From contig BTRA01000001.1 in NCBI GenBank assembly GCA_036986155.1, positions 1 through 64,000 on the forward strand: a DNA stretch of 64,000 nucleotides. Direction: 5' to 3'. The notes beneath the pieces are model-generated. The model saw nothing but the letters and a program-made list of their open reading frames with translations, was not told the DNA's origin and did no database searches. Positions 34,091 through 43,737 of this stretch are shown piece by piece. The position numbers and the translations under genes are program-made. Source of the DNA: JACZXQ01 sp036986155. GTDB lineage: Bacteria > Gemmatimonadota > Gemmatimonadetes > Longimicrobiales > Gaopeijiaceae. Each line of letters starts with the position of its first letter. Positions within the stretch are counted from its first letter, which is position 1.

Positions 34091-35719
34091 TCAGCCGCCT
34101 CCGCTTTCAGTCGTGACGCGTTTCTTGGTCTTGGCCTCGCGCACCATCTCCCGAACATCCTCGAGGAGTTGTTTAGCGTCGTAGACAATACCGTCCTTGA
34201 TCGTGTACCTGATGCCACCTACGCGCTCGACCGCGCCGGTCTGGTCGTTGATCTTCACGGCTCCTGTGCCGTAGAGCACCTTGAGGTTCTGGAGGGGGTT
34301 CTGGTCCACGATCACCAGATCGGCCTTGAGGCCCGGGCGGATGATGCCGAATTCGGGCTCGACGCCTTTCGGTTTGTAGAGTTGCATGGCGCCGTACATG
34401 GTGGCCGAGCGTATGACCTCGAGCGGGTGAAACCCCGCCTCGCGGAGCAGTTCGAGCTCCCGGATGTAGGCGAACCCATACAGCTTGTAGATGAAACCCG
34501 AGTCGGAGCCCGTGGTCACGATGCCGCCCCGGTTCTTGTATTCGTTCAGGAATCGCATCCATCGGATGTAGAAGTTCCTCCACGCCACCTCGTCCTCGGT
34601 GGTCCAATAAAACCAGTACGACCCGTGGGCGTTCCGGCTGGGCTGGTAGAACTCCTCCTGGCTGGGGAGCGTGTACTCGTCGTGCCAGTCGGCGTTGCGC
34701 GCTCGCATCACGTCACGGCTCGCCTCGTAGATCGTCATGGTGGGGTCGAGCCCGAAGTCGAGCTCCAGGAAGCGGTCCATCAGGGCGTACCACTGGTCGC
34801 TGCCCGGTTCGTAGATCTGGTCCCAGAGCCGTGCCACGGTCCCGAAGCGGTGCTGCTCATCGTTGTAGTTGTAATCGAGCGGGAAGTTCTGGATGGAGTA
34901 GTCCTTGAGCAGGGACTCGAAAAGCCCGTAGTAGTGGGTCATCATGTCCAGGCCCGCCTCGGCGGCGTCCAATGCAGTCATGCGGGCGACTCCCGTCTGG
35001 GCCAGGTGCGCCACCGTTCCGAGGCCGTTCTTATGGGCTTCGTCGATGAGCGCCTCCATGATCGGCGGATCGAAAGCGCCGAGCTTGAGCCCGTCTATCT
35101 TCTGGCCGTCCACCTCGACATTTGCCGCCCAGCGAACCCACTCCCTCGCCGTCTCGGCGTCCCTGATGGGCCCCTTGTCCCACGCCTCGCCCGGTCGGGC
35201 ATAGGTGAACATGCGCGGCGCCACGATTTCGTTCCTGGCCGCGAGGGCTTTTTCCCCGAGGGCCCACATCATCGGGCCATGGCCCACGCCTCTGGAGGTC
35301 GTCACCCCGTGAGCCATCCAGAGTTTGTAGACGTATTCGGGCTGGGGGGCCTTCGGATCGCCGCCCGTGTGCGCGTGCATGTCCACGAAACCGGGCATGA
35401 CGTACATGCCGCTAGCGTCGATTACGCGATCCGCGCCGCTTGGGCGTCGGCTCTCGTCGATTGGCACTCCCGGGAAGCCGACCGAAGTCACCTCCGAGAT
35501 CCGGTCGCCCTCGACGACGATGTCGACCGGTCCACGCGGCGGGGCGCCCGTGCCGTCGATTACGATCACGCCCCGGAGGATCAGTCGGTTGAACGGACCC
35601 TCCCCCTCGTCTGGTCGACGGGGTGTGGTGGTCTCCATCTGGGCGGTGGCGTGGCCTGCGAGCGTCAGCATCATGGCGACAACCAGGCCAGCCAGCGGCC
35701 AGAGTCTTGTCGGTCTCAT
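34091..35719 (-). CDS. Secreted amidohydrolase family protein
   Basis: A 542-residue exported metal-dependent hydrolase. The signal peptide ends near HATAQ. Metal ligands: FVDMHAHTGGD for the HxH pair, a middle HLAQ (TVAHLAQTG) and HYY, and GSDSGF near residue 410 for the final aspartate. The C-terminal half has the usual KADLVIVDQNPLQNL strand of amidohydrolases. Substrate unknown; exported members often act on peptides or cyclic amides. It seems to head a minus-strand run with the class V aminotransferase and the sigma operon. Confidence 0.9.
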   Translation of the reverse strand: MRPTRLWPLAGLVVAMMLTLAGHATAQMETTTPRRPDEGEGPFNRLILRGVIVIDGTGAPPRGPVDIVVEGDRISEVTSVGFPGVPIDESRRPSGADRVIDASGMYVMPGFVDMHAHTGGDPKAPQPEYVYKLWMAHGVTTSRGVGHGPMMWALGEKALAARNEIVAPRMFTYARPGEAWDKGPIRDAETAREWVRWAANVEVDGQKIDGLKLGAFDPPIMEALIDEAHKNGLGTVAHLAQTGVARMTALDAAEAGLDMMTHYYGLFESLLKDYSIQNFPLDYNYNDEQHRFGTVARLWDQIYEPGSDQWYALMDRFLELDFGLDPTMTIYEASRDVMRARNADWHDEYTLPSQEEFYQPSRNAHGSYWFYWTTEDEVAWRNFYIRWMRFLNEYKNRGGIVTTGSDSGFIYKLYGFAYIRELELLREAGFHPLEVIRSATMYGAMQLYKPKGVEPEFGIIRPGLKADLVIVDQNPLQNLKVLYGTGAVKINDQTGAVERVGGIRYTIKDGIVYDAKQLLEDVREMVREAKTKKRVTTESGGG

Positions 35720-35957
35720 CGGTCTTCTCCGAATGTCAGGCAGGACCGGCGAATACCTGGAGCCGACCCAGAGGTGTGCGGGAGCTTCTGATATACTTGC
35801 TGCGTCCCAACAGGCGCAACGGGCCGGCGAGGGTCGGACGCGTCCCTGGCTCGGGTGAGGAAAGCCCTGTACGGTGGCGAGGTGATTGGCCACGTTATGG
35901 GTTCCCAACTGAGTCGAACCGGGTCCACTCGTACGTGTCACTACGGAGTGAACGCAC

Positions 35958-37997
35958 TTGAGCGAACGCCCTGACGATGGCCATTCCGGTGAGTCGATCC
36001 GGGAAGTCGAGGCGCTGAAGGCCGAGATTCGGCGGCACGACTATCTGTACTATGTCGAGGCGCGTCCCGAGATAGCCGATGGCGAGTACGACCGGCTCTA
36101 CCGGCGGCTGAGCGAGATCGAGGCCGCCCATCCAGAGTTGGTGACACCCGATTCGCCGACCCAGAGGGTGGGGTCCGAGGCGCGCTCGGAGATGCCGTCC
36201 GTACCACACACCTCCCCGATGCTTTCCCTCGACTCGACCCAGGACGAGGATGAACTCCTCCGGTTCGACGAACGTGTGCGAAAAGCCCTGGGCGAAGACG
36301 TGGAATACGTGCTCGAGCCGAAGCTCGATGGTGCCTCCGTGGAGCTAGTCTACGAGCACGGCGTACTCGTCCGTGCCGTTACGCGGGGAAACGGTCTCGA
36401 GGGGGAGGGAGTCACAGAGAACGTGCGGACCGTTCCGTCGCTACCGCTTCGCCTCCGCGAGGAGGCTCGTCCTGCGCCGGCCTTCCTCGCGATACGTGGC
36501 GAGGTGATCATGTATCTCTCTGCGTTCGAGGCGCTCAATCAACGGATGGTGGAACGGGGCGCCGAACCCTACGTGAACCCTCGGAACTCGGCGTCGGGCT
36601 CCCTACGGCAGTTGGACTCCCGGGTCACAGCCGAGCGCCCGTTGGATATACTGGCGTTCGACGTCTTGGAAATGACCGGGCCTCCCTTCACGTTCGATCA
36701 CGAAGTTCTCCAAGCACTACGCGAGTGGGGGCTCTGCATACCCGACCGCGTGGAGCGGGCGGTCTCGATCGACGAGGTCCTCGAGTACCACCGTCTTTTT
36801 GCGGAGGATAGGGATTCCCTCGACTACGAGATCGATGGGGTGGTCGTAAAGGTCAACGACCTTGCTGCTCGTGTCACCATGGGAGCCACGTCCCATCATC
36901 CACGGTGGGCACTTGCGTTCAAGTTCGAGCCGCGCAAAGAGGTCACCCGTATCGAGCGCATCGCGATCTCGGTCGGCCGTACCGGACGCCTCACGCCGGT
37001 GGCCCTCATGCGACCAGTTCAGGTGGGAGGCGTCACCGTTTCGAGGGCGTCTCTCCACAACCGCGAAGAGGTCGCACGCAAGGACATACGGGCCGGAGAC
37101 ATGGTCCGGATCCAGCGCGCCGGTGACGTCATTCCACAGGTAGTGGAGCGCTTGGAGGAATCCGGCGTCGACCGGGGTCCGCCTTTCGAGATGCCCGCGG
37201 AATGCCCGGCTTGCGGCACGCCGGTCCTGGAGGATGGTCCCGCAACCCTGTGCCCCAATCACTTTGGGTGCCCCGCACAGCTAAAGGGCCGGCTTGTTCA
37301 TTTCGCCTCGCGTTCCGGGTTGGATATCGAGGGTGTGGGTAGTGAGACGGTCAACATGCTCGTGGACAGAGAGTTGGTCCTCGACCTCGCCGACGTGTTC
37401 CGCCTTGTGGCGGCGGATCTCATTCCACTGGATGGCTTCGCCGAAAAGTCCGCCCAGAACCTGGTCGAGGCCATCGAGCACAAGAAGCGCGTCGAACTCC
37501 AGCGCTTTCTCTACGGCCTCGGCATACCCGAGGTGGGCGTCACCGTAGCTCGCGACTTGGCTCTCCACTTCCGCGACTTGCGTCGCATCATGGACGCGAG
37601 CACGGAGGAGTTGGAGGTCGTCGAAGGTATCGGTCCGATCATGTCCGAGAAGATCAGGGGGTTCTTCCAGGACGAGCGCAATCGGGTGCACATCGAGGCT
37701 GTGTTGGCGCAGGGAATGGACCTGATCGTGCCCGAGGCAGCCCGTGAGTCCGCTCTGGCCGGTTGCCGCTTCGTGTTCACCGGCGCGCTTCCGTCGATGT
37801 CGCGACCCGAGGCCAGGAAGCTCGTGGAGTCCGCGGGCGGGAGGGTCACGGGCTCGGTGAGCAGGGAGACGGACTACGTAGTCGCTGGGGAGGAGGCGGG
37901 TTCCAAGCTGGACAAGGCCGAGGAGCTCGGGATCACGATCCTCGACGAGTCTGGGCTGGTCGAGTTGCTCCGGACCGCGGGCGTGGACTTCCCGTGA
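35958..37997 (+). CDS. ligA: NAD-dependent DNA ligase LigA
   Basis: A 679-residue ligase. The adenylation lysine is in EPKLDGASVEL near residue 119. NPRNSASGSLRQLDSR follows, then the OB-fold region and the zinc finger with CPACGTP and CPNHFGCPAQ. Helix-hairpin-helix segments follow (EGIGPIMSEKI) and a C-terminal BRCT domain (GCRFVFTGALPSMSRPEARK). It seals nicks in DNA using NAD. TTG at 35958 follows a GGAGTG site. Immediately downstream lies polX, a natural repair partner. Confidence 0.97.
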   Translation: MSERPDDGHSGESIREVEALKAEIRRHDYLYYVEARPEIADGEYDRLYRRLSEIEAAHPELVTPDSPTQRVGSEARSEMPSVPHTSPMLSLDSTQDEDELLRFDERVRKALGEDVEYVLEPKLDGASVELVYEHGVLVRAVTRGNGLEGEGVTENVRTVPSLPLRLREEARPAPAFLAIRGEVIMYLSAFEALNQRMVERGAEPYVNPRNSASGSLRQLDSRVTAERPLDILAFDVLEMTGPPFTFDHEVLQALREWGLCIPDRVERAVSIDEVLEYHRLFAEDRDSLDYEIDGVVVKVNDLAARVTMGATSHHPRWALAFKFEPRKEVTRIERIAISVGRTGRLTPVALMRPVQVGGVTVSRASLHNREEVARKDIRAGDMVRIQRAGDVIPQVVERLEESGVDRGPPFEMPAECPACGTPVLEDGPATLCPNHFGCPAQLKGRLVHFASRSGLDIEGVGSETVNMLVDRELVLDLADVFRLVAADLIPLDGFAEKSAQNLVEAIEHKKRVELQRFLYGLGIPEVGVTVARDLALHFRDLRRIMDASTEELEVVEGIGPIMSEKIRGFFQDERNRVHIEAVLAQGMDLIVPEAARESALAGCRFVFTGALPSMSRPEARKLVESAGGRVTGSVSRETDYVVAGEEAGSKLDKAEELGITILDESGLVELLRTAGVDFP

Positions 37998-38041
37998 TCC
38001 CGATGCATTGTGAGACCGGCCGGAAGCCGCAGGGCTGAGCG

Positions 38042-39817
38042 ATGGAGAACATGGAGATCGCTGGCGTCTTGAGCGAGTTGGCCGACCTGCTCGAGATCAA
38101 GGGATCCAATCCGTTTCGCATCCGTGCCTACCGCAACGCCATCCGGACCATCAATAGCCTGACCCAATCGCTCGAGGGCATGGTCGAGGAGGGCGAGGAT
38201 CTGACCGAGCTTCCGGCCGTCGGCAAGGACATTGCGGGCCACATCGAAGAGTTGATCTCGACCGGAGGCCTGAGTCGCCTGGAAGAGGTGGCGGTCGAGG
38301 TGCCCCGCTCGCTCGCGGAGTTGGTGAAACTCGAGGGGGTCGGACCGAAGAAGGTCAAGAAACTGTGGAACGAGCTGGGGGTCACCACCGTCGATCAATT
38401 GGAGGAGGCCCTCGACGCGGACAGGGTCGCGGGCCTGGAGGGCTTCGGCGAGACGAGCGCCGGCAAGATTCGGAGATCGATCGAGGACTACCGAAAGCAT
38501 GCAGGCCGCTTCTTGCTGTCCGAGGCCGAGGTCCTGATCCAGGGAATGTTGGACTACCTTCGCGAGGCCGATGGCCTGGATGAGCTGGAGGTTGCGGGCA
38601 GCTTCCGGCGGCGTAGGGAAACCGTCGGCGACCTCGACCTCCTGGCCTGCGCCGCCGAGGGGTCCGAGGAGGCGATCATGGATCGCTTCGTGAAGTTTCC
38701 GTCTGTAGACCGAGTGGTTTCGGCGGGAGTGACCAAGGGTGCTGTTGTGCTCCGGTCGGGGCTCGAAGTCGACCTGAGAATCGTACACAGAGATTCGTGG
38801 GGAGCCGCCCTTCTGTATTTTACAGGATCTAAGGAGCACAGCGTAGCGTTGAGGACCCGAGCCGTCAGGAAGGGATTCCGAGTCAACGAGTGGGGGGTGT
38901 TCCGGGTCCCGGAGGGCCAGGACGCCGGCGAGCGAGCCGACGATTTCGGCGAGCGACTCGGCGGGAAGGAAGAGGTGGACGCTTACCGGATTCTCGGTTT
39001 GGAGTGGATTCCTCCGGTCCTTCGTGAGAACCGGGGCGAAGTCGAAGCCGCCGAGACGGGGTCACTACCGGCGCTCGTCACATTAGATGACATTCGTGGT
39101 GATCTGCAGATGCACTCCACGTGGAGTGATGGCAAGGCGAGCATCGAAGAGATGGCCCTGCGGTGCCGGGAGTTGGGCTACTCTTACCTGGCCATGACGG
39201 ACCATAGCCCGAATCTAGCTATGGTTCGGGGAGTCACCGCCGAAAAGGCCAAGCTCCAATGGAGTGAGATTGAAGAGATCCAGGGACGGCTGGAGGGGAT
39301 CACCGTTTTCCGAAGCATGGAAGTGGACATCCTCAAGGATGGATCACTGGACATGGAGGAGGAGATTCTGGCGGGACTGGATCTTGTCGTCATCTCCGTG
39401 CATTCGCTGATGGATATGGCGAAATCGGACATGACGGATCGAGTGATCGAGGCGATGCGGCACCCTTGCGCCGACATCCTCGCCCACCCCACGGGTCGGC
39501 TCCTGAACCGCCGCGAGCCGTTCGCGCTCGATGTCGAGGCCGTTCTGCAGGCAGCCGCTGAGCTCGATGTCGCGGTAGAGTTGAACGCGAGCCCCCGGCG
39601 CCTGGACCTGAGCGATGTCCACGTTCGCCGGGCGAAGGATTTGGGCGTCAAGGTGGCGATCAGTACTGACGCCCATGCGCCGCGCTCGCTTGGGAGCATG
39701 CGATTCGGCGTCGAGCAGGCGCGGCGTGGATGGCTCGAGCCTGGCGACGTGCTGAATTCGATGTCCGTGGAGGCGTTCCATGCCTGGCTCGGCCGCCGCT
39801 CGGAGTCGCAGGCTTGA
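38042..39817 (+). CDS. polX: Family X DNA polymerase/3'-5' exonuclease PolX with PHP domain
   Basis: A 591-residue enzyme. The helix-hairpin-helix region starts near residue 50 (LPAVGKDIAGHIEEL, GVGPKKVKKLW). The polymerase core has the catalytic aspartates in VGDLDLLA and VDLRIV. The C-terminal PHP domain has the metal motifs DLQMHSTWSDGKAS, MTDHSPNLAM, HPTGRL and STDAHAP, giving 3'-5' exonuclease and AP endonuclease activity. It works in base-excision repair. Start ATG at 38042 lies 44 nt after ligA, and the antiporter gene begins within its stop. Confidence 0.96.
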   Translation: MENMEIAGVLSELADLLEIKGSNPFRIRAYRNAIRTINSLTQSLEGMVEEGEDLTELPAVGKDIAGHIEELISTGGLSRLEEVAVEVPRSLAELVKLEGVGPKKVKKLWNELGVTTVDQLEEALDADRVAGLEGFGETSAGKIRRSIEDYRKHAGRFLLSEAEVLIQGMLDYLREADGLDELEVAGSFRRRRETVGDLDLLACAAEGSEEAIMDRFVKFPSVDRVVSAGVTKGAVVLRSGLEVDLRIVHRDSWGAALLYFTGSKEHSVALRTRAVRKGFRVNEWGVFRVPEGQDAGERADDFGERLGGKEEVDAYRILGLEWIPPVLRENRGEVEAAETGSLPALVTLDDIRGDLQMHSTWSDGKASIEEMALRCRELGYSYLAMTDHSPNLAMVRGVTAEKAKLQWSEIEEIQGRLEGITVFRSMEVDILKDGSLDMEEEILAGLDLVVISVHSLMDMAKSDMTDRVIEAMRHPCADILAHPTGRLLNRREPFALDVEAVLQAAAELDVAVELNASPRRLDLSDVHVRRAKDLGVKVAISTDAHAPRSLGSMRFGVEQARRGWLEPGDVLNSMSVEAFHAWLGRRSESQA

Positions 39818-40770
39818 TCACTGACGTCCTCAAGCTCATTGGCGGCGTCGGTGTCGTCTTTTTCGGAGCTGAATGGCTGGTGCGCGGCGCAGCCCGGTTG
39901 GCCACCAGGCTTGGCGTACCTCCAGTCGTGCTCGGCCTCACGATCGTATCACTGGGCACCTCGGCGCCCGAGTTGGTGGTCGGCGTCGTGGCGGCTGCGC
40001 AGGGTTCCGGTGGGCTGGCCCTCGGAAATGTCATGGGCTCGAACCTGGCGAACATCGGCCTGATTTTGGCGGTGAGCGCGATGATTCGCCCGATGGCGGT
40101 GTCGGGACGGGTGGTTACGAGAGAGGTACCAATCATGCTCTTGATCACGGGCCTGGTCTATCCCGTGCTCATGGACTTCGAGGTGAGCCGCCTCGAAGGG
40201 CTCGGCCTCTTGGGCCTGCTGGTCGTGTACCTGGCATTCGTCTTCAAGGTGATCAAGGACGAAGACGAGAAGATCCTTGGTGACTTCGAGAGACTGGCGA
40301 AGGAGACGGCCGGGCTGGACGCCCGCGCTGCGGTCCGAATCGCGGGATTGCTGATCATGGGGTCTGCGGGTCTCGCGTTGGGCGGGTTCGCGGTGGTGGA
40401 GGGGGCGACTTCCATTGCCATGCGGCTCAATATCTCCCATTCCGTGATCGGCTTCACGGCCGTAGCGATCGGCACGTCGATTCCCGAGTTGGCCACCTCG
40501 GCGGTTGCGGCGTACCGTAATGAGGCGGATATCGCGGTGGGAAACGTGATCGGGTCGAATGTATTCAACCTCACCGCGATTCTGGGTGTCGCTGCTCTAG
40601 TGCGTCCGCTCGACGTGGAGCAAGCTGTGCTGAGTGTCGAGTTCCCGGCCGTCGTGATGATTACCGTCCTCTTGGTACCGATCGTGAGGACGAATCTCAC
40701 GATCCGGCGCTCGGAGGGGGCCGTCCTGTTGGGCGCCTACGCGGCGCTCGCATTCTGGGTGCTGTTTTGA
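39814..40770 (+). CDS. CaCA-family calcium/sodium antiporter (YrbG-like)
   Basis: A 318-residue membrane protein with about ten helices in two inverted repeats. The alpha repeats are clear: VLGLTIVSLGTSAPELVVGVVAAAQG...LGNVMGSNLANIGL in the first half and VIGFTAVAIGTSIPELATSAVAAYRNEADIAVGNVIGSNVFNLT in the second, both holding the GTSxPE and GNxxGSN motifs that bind calcium. It exchanges calcium or sodium across the cytoplasmic membrane. TTG at 39814 overlaps the polX stop (TTGA). Confidence 0.93.
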   Translation: MITDVLKLIGGVGVVFFGAEWLVRGAARLATRLGVPPVVLGLTIVSLGTSAPELVVGVVAAAQGSGGLALGNVMGSNLANIGLILAVSAMIRPMAVSGRVVTREVPIMLLITGLVYPVLMDFEVSRLEGLGLLGLLVVYLAFVFKVIKDEDEKILGDFERLAKETAGLDARAAVRIAGLLIMGSAGLALGGFAVVEGATSIAMRLNISHSVIGFTAVAIGTSIPELATSAVAAYRNEADIAVGNVIGSNVFNLTAILGVAALVRPLDVEQAVLSVEFPAVVMITVLLVPIVRTNLTIRRSEGAVLLGAYAALAFWVLF

Positions 40771-40791
40771 GCTGAAGGAGATCGTTGAGGC

Positions 40792-41691
40792 ATGCTGGGA
40801 ATCGACCTGACAGGGAAGCGGGCGCTGGTGGCTGGAGTAGCCGACGACCGCGGTTACGGCTGGGCGATCGTGCGATCCCTCGCCGAGGCCGGCGCTTCGG
40901 TGTGCGTGGGGACGTGGCCTCCCACTTTGAAGATCTTCACGATGAGCCTCGAGCGAGGTAAGCTCGACCGCTCGTTGCCCGGCGGGGGCACGCTGGAGTT
41001 CGAGAGGATCTACCCCATGGACGCCGTCTTCGACGAGGCGGCCGACGTGCCTGACGAGGTCCGGGAGGAAAAGCGCTACCGTGACCTGGAGGGGTACACG
41101 ATTCAGGGGGTCGCCGACGCCATGCGTAGTGACTTCGGAGAGCCATGCCTCGACATCCTGGTCCACTCGTTGGCCAACGGCCCGGAGGTTCAGAATGCGC
41201 TCTTGGAAACGAGCCGAAGCGGGTATCTCGCCGCAGTGAGTGCCAGCGCCTACTCGATGGTCAGCATGGTGCAGCGCTTCGGGCCCCTCATGAGGCCGGG
41301 TGCGGCCGCCGTGTCGCTCACCTATCTGGCGGCCGAGCGAGTGGTGCCGGGTTATGGCGGTGGGATGAGCTCGGCGAAGGCTGCGCTCGAGAGCGACACG
41401 CGTACCCTCGCCTATGAGGCGGGCCGGCGTTGGGGCCTCCGGGTCAACACCATCAGCGCCGGTCCATTGGCTAGCCGGGCGGCCAAGGCCATCGGGTCGA
41501 TCGACCGCATGGTGGACTACTACCGCGAGCACTCCGCGCTGCCCGAGGTCAACACTGCCGAGGATGTCGGTAACACCGCCGCGTTCTTGTGCTCGCCCCT
41601 CGGCGCCGGCATCACCGGCGCCACCGTGCACGTGGACAAGGGATTCCACGTGATGGGGATGGCGGCGACCGACCAACTCCGCGAGTCCTGA
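40792..41691 (+). CDS. fabI: Enoyl-[acyl-carrier-protein] reductase, plant/chlamydia-type FabI
   Basis: A 299-residue NADH-dependent reductase of fatty acid synthesis. It is longer than the 260-residue E. coli FabI because of an insert after motif 1 (PPTLKIFTMSLERGKLDRS) that is a hallmark of plant, algal, cyanobacterial and chlamydial enzymes. The catalytic tyrosine and lysine lie in PGYGGGMSSAKAALE (Y-x7-K), and the cofactor site is VAGVADDRGYGWAIVRSLAEAG. VNTISAGPLASRAA is the C-terminal motif. It is the likely sole enoyl reductase in this operon region. Confidence 0.95.
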   Translation: MLGIDLTGKRALVAGVADDRGYGWAIVRSLAEAGASVCVGTWPPTLKIFTMSLERGKLDRSLPGGGTLEFERIYPMDAVFDEAADVPDEVREEKRYRDLEGYTIQGVADAMRSDFGEPCLDILVHSLANGPEVQNALLETSRSGYLAAVSASAYSMVSMVQRFGPLMRPGAAAVSLTYLAAERVVPGYGGGMSSAKAALESDTRTLAYEAGRRWGLRVNTISAGPLASRAAKAIGSIDRMVDYYREHSALPEVNTAEDVGNTAAFLCSPLGAGITGATVHVDKGFHVMGMAATDQLRES

Positions 41692-41710
41692 CCCGATCCC
41701 TCACCCCCGG

Positions 41711-43072
41711 GTGGGCATGAGCCGACTGGGTGCGCTACTACCGCAGATCGCCACCGCCGTGCCTGGGCCACGCTCGAAGGCTCTGGCAGAGCGGTTACGC
41801 AGCGTTGAGTCACGGAACGTCACCTATCTTTCGCCCCGCTTTCCCGTGTTCTGGCAAGAGGCCGCAGGAGCGAACGTTCGCGATGTGGACGGCAACGTCT
41901 ACCTCGATTTCACGGGAGCGTTCGGCGTGTCGCTGGCGGGACATGCCCACCCGGCGATCACTGCCCGGATCCGTCGGCAGGCGGACACGCTCATCCACGG
42001 TATGGGAGACGTGCACCCTGGGGCACTCAAGGTAGATCTGCTCGAGCGGCTCGCATCTCTCTCACCGTGGGCCGACGCCCGCGGGGTCCTCGCGTCGACC
42101 GGTTCCGAGGCCGTGGAAATCGCGCTCAAGACCGCAGAGTTGGCGACTGGCCGATCTGGCATTCTCTCGTTTCAAGGGGCCTATCACGGCCTGACGCTGG
42201 GGAGCCTGGCCGCCACCGACCGACCCGCCTTCAAGGAGCCGTTCCGCCAACGGGTCTTCGACGGGGTGGCTTTTGCCCCGTTCCCGGCCGGGAGTGGCGT
42301 GGCAGACGCCCTTGGGGTGGTCGAAGAGGCGTTGAGCGAGGGTGCGCCCGCAGGTCACCCGATCGGTGCCGTGATCGTGGAACCGATCCAGGGGCGTGCC
42401 GGTGTCCGTATTCCCGCTGAGGGTTTCCTGGCCGGGTTGGTGGAGTTGGCGCGGCGGGCGGGCGCTGTGGTGATCTTCGACGAGATTTTCACAGGCTTCG
42501 GGCGCGCTGGATCCATGTTCGCCTTCGAGCACGAGGGCGTCGCGCCGGATCTTCTTTGTGTTGGGAAGGCACTCGGCGGCGGTCTTCCGCTCAGTGCATG
42601 TCTAGGGCCCCAGAAGATCATGTCGGCCTGGCCGGAATCCGCCGGCGAAGCGCTGCACACAAGCACGTTTCTGGGGCACCCACTCTCGTGTGCCGCTGCG
42701 TTGGCGTTTCTGGATGTACTGGACGATGAGAATCTGGTGGAGCGCGCCGGCGCCCTGGGGGACGAAATCGCCGGCCGACTCCGGCGCCAACTGAAGGGAG
42801 TGGTCGGCGTGAGTGAGGTCAGAGCGCGAGGTCTATTCATCGGTATCGAGCTCGCCCTTCCCGGCGGGCAACCGTTGGAGGGTGGAGGAGCGGCAGTAGC
42901 CGCCGCCGCGCTCGCCGGTGGACTGCTGACGCTCCCGGCGGGCGAGGCGGGCCAGGTGGTCGAGCTAGCTCCTCCCGCTACGATGACATCCGAGCAAGTC
43001 GAGGCGGGGGTCGGTGTCCTCGTCGCGGCCATCCGCTCCGTGTTGGACGCCGCCCTCGTTGCCCCGGCATGA
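41711..43072 (+). CDS. Class III PLP-dependent aminotransferase
   Basis: A 453-residue PLP enzyme. Conserved elements: VDGNVYLDFTGAFGVSLAGHAHP, the LASTGSEAVEIALK phosphate-site helix, FQGAYHGLTLGS, VIFDEIFTGFGRAGSMFAFEHEGVAPDLLCVGKALGGGLPLSA with the PLP lysine in VGKALGGG, and a GHPLSCAAAL motif. Substrates of this family include 4-aminobutyrate, acetylornithine and diaminopimelate-type compounds; this one cannot be named further. GTG at 41711 or ATG at 41717 may start it. The HAD gene overlaps its stop (ATGA). Confidence 0.92.
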   Translation: MGMSRLGALLPQIATAVPGPRSKALAERLRSVESRNVTYLSPRFPVFWQEAAGANVRDVDGNVYLDFTGAFGVSLAGHAHPAITARIRRQADTLIHGMGDVHPGALKVDLLERLASLSPWADARGVLASTGSEAVEIALKTAELATGRSGILSFQGAYHGLTLGSLAATDRPAFKEPFRQRVFDGVAFAPFPAGSGVADALGVVEEALSEGAPAGHPIGAVIVEPIQGRAGVRIPAEGFLAGLVELARRAGAVVIFDEIFTGFGRAGSMFAFEHEGVAPDLLCVGKALGGGLPLSACLGPQKIMSAWPESAGEALHTSTFLGHPLSCAAALAFLDVLDDENLVERAGALGDEIAGRLRRQLKGVVGVSEVRARGLFIGIELALPGGQPLEGGGAAVAAAALAGGLLTLPAGEAGQVVELAPPATMTSEQVEAGVGVLVAAIRSVLDAALVAPA

Positions 43073-43734
43073 CGCCGCCCTCTGAGCCGTGGAGGGCCGT
43101 GCTGTTCGACCTCGACGGTACGCTGGCCGATACGACCGATCTCATCCTCACCTGCTACCGTCACACCATGGAGCGACATCGGGGCAGCCCGCTCCCCGAT
43201 GACCTGTGGCTCTCCACCATGGGCCAACCCCTGCGAGTACAGATGCAGGCGTTCGCGTCATCGCCGGAGGAGCATGCCGGCATGGTTGAAACGTATGTGC
43301 GGCATCAGGAGGCTATTCATGACCGTATGGTGCGGCCGTTCCCGGGGGTTGTCGAGCTTCTGAGTGATCTGGAGCGGGCGGGAGTGCCTTTGGCCGTGGT
43401 TACGAGCAAGGGTCGCCGCATGGCCACAAGGACGCTCGAGTGCTGCGGCCTTGTGGACTTCTTTCGTCACATCGTGGTCGGCGACGAGGTGATCCACGGT
43501 AAGCCACACCCCGAGCCCGTAAACAGGGCTCTGGAGGCCCTTGGTGTTGAGCCAGGGCCCGACGTGCTTTTCGTCGGCGACTCGTCGTGGGATGTGCTCT
43601 CGGGGAAGGCGGCTGGCGTGGGCACGGCCGCAGCGTTGTGGGGTCCGATCGATCGGGCGATTCTGGAAGAGGCGGGGCCCGACTACCTTCTCGCCGCGCC
43701 GAGCGAGGTCCTCACCAGCAGGGCGCCCGGCTGA
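43069..43734 (+). CDS. HAD-superfamily phosphatase, phosphoglycolate-phosphatase-like
   Basis: A 221-residue enzyme. DLDGTLADT (motif I with both aspartates), VTSKGRRMATRTL (motif II/III serine or threonine and lysine region) and VLFVGDSSWDVLSGKAAG (motif IV) give a complete HAD phosphatase with a C1-type helical cap. Related to phosphoglycolate phosphatase and pyrophosphatase PpaX. Its ATG overlaps the aminotransferase stop, so the two are coupled. Confidence 0.9.
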   Translation: MTPPSEPWRAVLFDLDGTLADTTDLILTCYRHTMERHRGSPLPDDLWLSTMGQPLRVQMQAFASSPEEHAGMVETYVRHQEAIHDRMVRPFPGVVELLSDLERAGVPLAVVTSKGRRMATRTLECCGLVDFFRHIVVGDEVIHGKPHPEPVNRALEALGVEPGPDVLFVGDSSWDVLSGKAAGVGTAAALWGPIDRAILEEAGPDYLLAAPSEVLTSRAPG

Positions 43735-43737
43735 AGC

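Noticed and set aside
34004..35791. A 595-aa plus-strand open frame
   Set aside because: Antisense to the amidohydrolase, which has a full signal peptide and metal motifs; the frame has no recognisable domain.
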